DNA of 64,000 nt from Bacillota bacterium (GTDB lineage: Bacteria; Bacillota; Clostridia; Oscillospirales; Ruminococcaceae), in contig JAEYNX010000015.1 of NCBI GenBank assembly GCA_023412215.1, positions 65,979-129,978 of the forward strand. The letters run 5' to 3'. This document shows, one piece after another, positions 61,654-64,000 of the stretch. Each line of letters begins with the position of its first letter. Position 1 is the first letter of the stretch. The notes below the pieces were generated by a model, which was not told where the DNA came from, ran no database searches, and saw only the letters and a list, made by a program, of their open reading frames with translations. Position numbers and translations under genes: made by a program.

Positions 61654-63228
61654 ATGCCATCTATATTTCAAAATCCCATTTTGAGCGGATTTTATCCCGA
61701 CCCTTCTGTTTGCAGGGTTGAAGACGACTATTATTTGGTTACCTCTACCTTTGCGTACTTTCCAGGGGTACCTGTGTTCCATAGCAAGGATTTGGTGAAC
61801 TGGAGACAAATCGGAAATATTCTGGACAGGCCATCACAACTCAATTTAGCGGGTGCAACGCATTCGGGGGGGATTTTCGCGCCTACCATACGGTACCACG
61901 AAGGAACCTTTTACATGATTACCACAAACGTAAGCCACGGAGGGAATTTTATAGTAAAATCCAAGAATCCGGCAGGCCCGTGGTCCGACCCTTATTTTAT
62001 CAAGAACGCCGACGGCATTGACCCATCACTGTTTTTCGACGGTGACGGAAAGGCGTATTGCATGGGGACGCGTGCGCGATCGGAGGGTGCAAAATATTAC
62101 GGTGACAACGAGATATGGCTGCAGGAAATCAATTTGGAAAAGATGGAGCTCGTGGGCGACAGCTACAGCTTATGGAACGGTGCCCTGCGCGACGTGGTGT
62201 GGCCGGAAGGACCTCATCTTTACAAATATAACGACTATTATTATCTGCTTATCGCCGAAGCCGGCACCGCGCACGAACATGCAGTCACGGTAGCCCGCAG
62301 CAAAAGCATTTTCGGGCCCTACGAAGGGAACAGATGCAACCCGATACTCACCCACAGGCATCTGGGCATTCATTATCCCGTCGTCAACGTGGGGCATGGG
62401 GATTTAGTGCAGACCCAAAATGGGGAATGGTGGCTTGTCGTCCTAGCTTCCCGCACTTACGGCGGCTATTACCGCAACCTTGGGCGTGAAACCTTTTTGG
62501 CGACAGTTGAATGGGAAAACGGCTGGCCGGTAGTGAATCCCGGAAAAGGGATGCTTTTAAACGAGCAGACCGTCCCCTGTCTTCCTCCCGCCCCTGTTCC
62601 GAAATGGCCCAGTGACGAAATGTTTAACAGCGACAGATTGTCCTTCCGATGGATCTACCTGCGAAATCCGGATATGTCCGCGTACAGCCTGACCGAAAGG
62701 AAGGGATGCCTGCGCCTGTACCTGAGACCGGAACGAATCACCGATTTGGTAAGCCCGACCTTTGTCGGCATCCGTCAAACGGATATGAACTTTGACGCGG
62801 AAACCGAATTTGAGTTCGAGCCCAAAGCGGATTACGAAACATGCGGCATATGCCTTATTCAAAGCAACAATTATCATTACAGGCTGGAATACACCCAATA
62901 CAATGATAAAAAGTGCATTCATCTTCTACGGTGCGAAGGCGGCACGGAAACGCTGATGGCAAAAGAAGAATTCTCTTCTGCGACTATCTTTTTAAAGATC
63001 TGTGCAAGTGAACAAGATTTATTCTTCTGGTACGGTGAATCGGACAAACAGTACCGCCTAATTGCAAGCAATGTAAACGGCAGAATACTGTCCCCTGATA
63101 TTGCTGGCGGTTTTGTTGGGACATGCATTGGCATGTATGCCAGCAGCAATGGGACGGAAAGCGGAAATTTCGCAGATTTTCACAGGTTTTCGTATCGGCC
63201 TGCCGACACCGATCCACTTTTGATCTAA
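61654..63228 (+). CDS. GH43 beta-xylosidase/alpha-L-arabinofuranosidase
   Basis: 524 residues. Propeller domain in the first ~310 with FYPDPSVCRVEDDYYLVTST, DGIDPSLFFDGDGKAYCMGT and EGPHLYKYNDYYYLLIAEAG, which carry the three catalytic acids; HGDLVQTQNGEWWLV is a further family block. C-terminal beta-sandwich from ~320. No signal peptide. Ribosome site AAGGAG. A TATAAT lies about 35 bp upstream, so it is likely transcribed separately from the operon that ends at 61430. Similar to, but distinct from, the two GH43 enzymes at 36356-39477. Confidence 0.92.
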   Translation: MPSIFQNPILSGFYPDPSVCRVEDDYYLVTSTFAYFPGVPVFHSKDLVNWRQIGNILDRPSQLNLAGATHSGGIFAPTIRYHEGTFYMITTNVSHGGNFIVKSKNPAGPWSDPYFIKNADGIDPSLFFDGDGKAYCMGTRARSEGAKYYGDNEIWLQEINLEKMELVGDSYSLWNGALRDVVWPEGPHLYKYNDYYYLLIAEAGTAHEHAVTVARSKSIFGPYEGNRCNPILTHRHLGIHYPVVNVGHGDLVQTQNGEWWLVVLASRTYGGYYRNLGRETFLATVEWENGWPVVNPGKGMLLNEQTVPCLPPAPVPKWPSDEMFNSDRLSFRWIYLRNPDMSAYSLTERKGCLRLYLRPERITDLVSPTFVGIRQTDMNFDAETEFEFEPKADYETCGICLIQSNNYHYRLEYTQYNDKKCIHLLRCEGGTETLMAKEEFSSATIFLKICASEQDLFFWYGESDKQYRLIASNVNGRILSPDIAGGFVGTCIGMYASSNGTESGNFADFHRFSYRPADTDPLLI

Positions 63229-63308
63229 TACTGTTCTCCCACTAGAGCCTGTTGACACAATCCAAATTTTAAGCGGATTTTATGCCGGGCAAGATGAATT
63301 TCCGCAGG

Positions 63309-63634
63309 TTGCTGTAAAAAAGAAAAATCAGCCTTGGGCAATTATCGGGGCTGGTCTATCATACAGTTATGGCGATCTGAAGCTAGATTTCTCGCATGTT
63401 TAGCCCCTATCCCCCTATTCCTACCTATTTAACAAATCGCCAACTTCGCCTTATCTAGAGGCAAGAAGCGATTCCCTTGATCGGTTTTGAATAGCTTTGT
63501 ACCTGAAGAACACGTTCTGAAACAACGTGTTCTTCTCTTTGTTGCACCCTTGGCGTTGGTTGACCGGACAGCAGCGTATAGAGGTTATGTGTATAGCTCC
63601 CACCCTTCTTGCGCCGGTTCTGCTTGTGGAGCAG
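63309..63634 (+). repeat. Dispersed repeat, copy 3 (internally deleted)
   Basis: Begins TTGCTGTAAAAAAGAAAAATC like copy 1, lacks ~150 bp of the middle present in copies 1 and 2, and resumes at the AACAAATCGCC segment. It keeps GCAAGAAGCGATTCCCTTG and the conserved stem GAAGAACACGTT (63505-63516)/AACGTGTTCTTC (63524-63535). It ends at CTTGTGGAGCAG, ~60 bp before the truncated SDR gene. Confidence 0.75.
63505..63540 (+). terminator. Stem-loop inside repeat copy 3
   Basis: Same perfect 12-bp stem as in copies 1 and 2, but the following T-run is shortened to TCTTTG, so termination is probably weaker. Confidence 0.6.
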
Positions 63635-63697
63635 TTGAATTCTCTTTTTACTCATGCCTAATTTACTTCCCATTATGTTTACCACGTGTTACTTATT

Positions 63698-64000
63698 TTT
63701 GAAACCTTGCTGCCATTAAGCCCAGATACTACAGAGAGGGTGACTGTTTTGTCTGCGGTTGAAACAGCAATCGAACATTTTGGTCGGCTTGATATTATTG
63801 TAAATAATGCGGTCATGATGACTTTAGGCATGACTGAAGAGCTCAGTGAGCTCGAAGCTCGAAAACTGATGGGCACAAATTTTTTTGGAGCCCTTTGGGT
63901 TTGTCAGGCGGTGATGCCCTATTTAAGGTCTCAGCGTTCTGGACATATCATACAGATTACCAGCATCGGTGCCATTATTTCGGGGCCGATGTCTGGCCTT
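63698..64000 (+). pseudogene. Short-chain dehydrogenase, 5'-truncated and running off the window
   Basis: The frame reads FETLLPLSPDTTERVTVLSA and then VETAIEHFGRLDIIVNNAVMM, and continues to IIQITSIGAIISGP at the window edge. This is the middle of an SDR: NNA motif on strand 4 and the strand-5 Ser, in the right order. The N-terminal Rossmann motif (GxxxGxG, ~50 residues) that should precede is absent; upstream is repeat-derived sequence with a stop at 63659. A GTG at 63740 could at best start a non-functional protein. The gene was probably cut by the same event that placed repeat copy 3. Confidence 0.7.

Noticed and set aside
1..64000. tRNA, rRNA, CRISPR arrays and prophage genes
   Set aside because: Looked for by eye on both strands; no cloverleaf, rRNA core sequence, regularly spaced repeats or phage structural genes were recognised.

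Overview
The window is a carbohydrate-utilisation region of a Gram-positive, probably anaerobic, Firmicutes (Clostridia/Oscillospirales-like) chromosome. Signs of this are AGGAGG-type ribosome sites with many GTG/TTG starts, lipoprotein signal peptides followed by Ser/Ala-rich linkers, a sortase-type C-terminus on a giant surface enzyme, LacI/AraC/PocR-type regulators and CUT1 sugar importers without their own ATPases. The genus is not determinable from the sequence alone. No rRNA, tRNA or CRISPR was recognised by eye.

Layout. (1) 1-7270: a glucuronoxylan/aldouronate operon on the + strand: importer (binding protein, two permeases), GH115 alpha-glucuronidase, UxuA, UxuB and the first ~50 codons of a broken uxaC. 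(2) 7271-12000: an Rhs/YD-repeat polymorphic-toxin remnant that lies where uxaC should continue. It has a C-terminal TNT-type (NAD glycohydrolase) toxin domain and a small putative immunity gene, then a dispersed repeat, then a second orphan toxin tip with its own putative immunity gene. (3) 12228-14979: two half-size ChrA transporters and a small hypothetical gene, divergent from a LysR regulator. (4) 14980-16106: a second repeat copy joined to a degenerate IS3-family element. (5) 16158-30214: an FAD oxidoreductase, binding protein and two permeases on the - strand, divergent from a PocR-AraC regulator and a 2232-residue wall-anchored GH31 protein. (6) 30300-43262: a structured leader, an LplB/YtcP-type importer, an ABC exporter, two GH43 enzymes, an AraC regulator (-), GH28 and GH105. 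(7) 43329-51511: LacI plus UxaC (-) divergent from UxaB, UxaA, KduI, KduD and a TIM-barrel epimerase, with a LacI-type operator on the promoter. (8) 51512-52468: gene-poor DNA with a terminator and an IS200/IS605-like end. (9) 52469-63228: GH78 rhamnosidase (-), LacI, ribokinase, a fourth CUT1 importer, a ureidoglycolate-lyase-like cupin and a third GH43. (10) 63309-64000: a third repeat copy abutting a 5'-truncated SDR gene.

The genes work together as a pectin, rhamnogalacturonan and glucuronoxylan programme. Surface or imported oligosaccharides are cut by GH115, GH43, GH28, GH105, GH78 and GH31 enzymes. Glucuronate and galacturonate enter via UxaC, then UxuB/UxuA or UxaB/UxaA, and unsaturated uronates via KduI/KduD, towards 2-keto-3-deoxygluconate (KDG). 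The KDG kinase and aldolase are not in the window. Because the xylan-operon uxaC is destroyed, the intact uxaC at 43329-44732 is the only one here that could feed both uronate branches. Superimposed on this is a scattered Rhs/repeat/IS history that has broken at least two metabolic genes.
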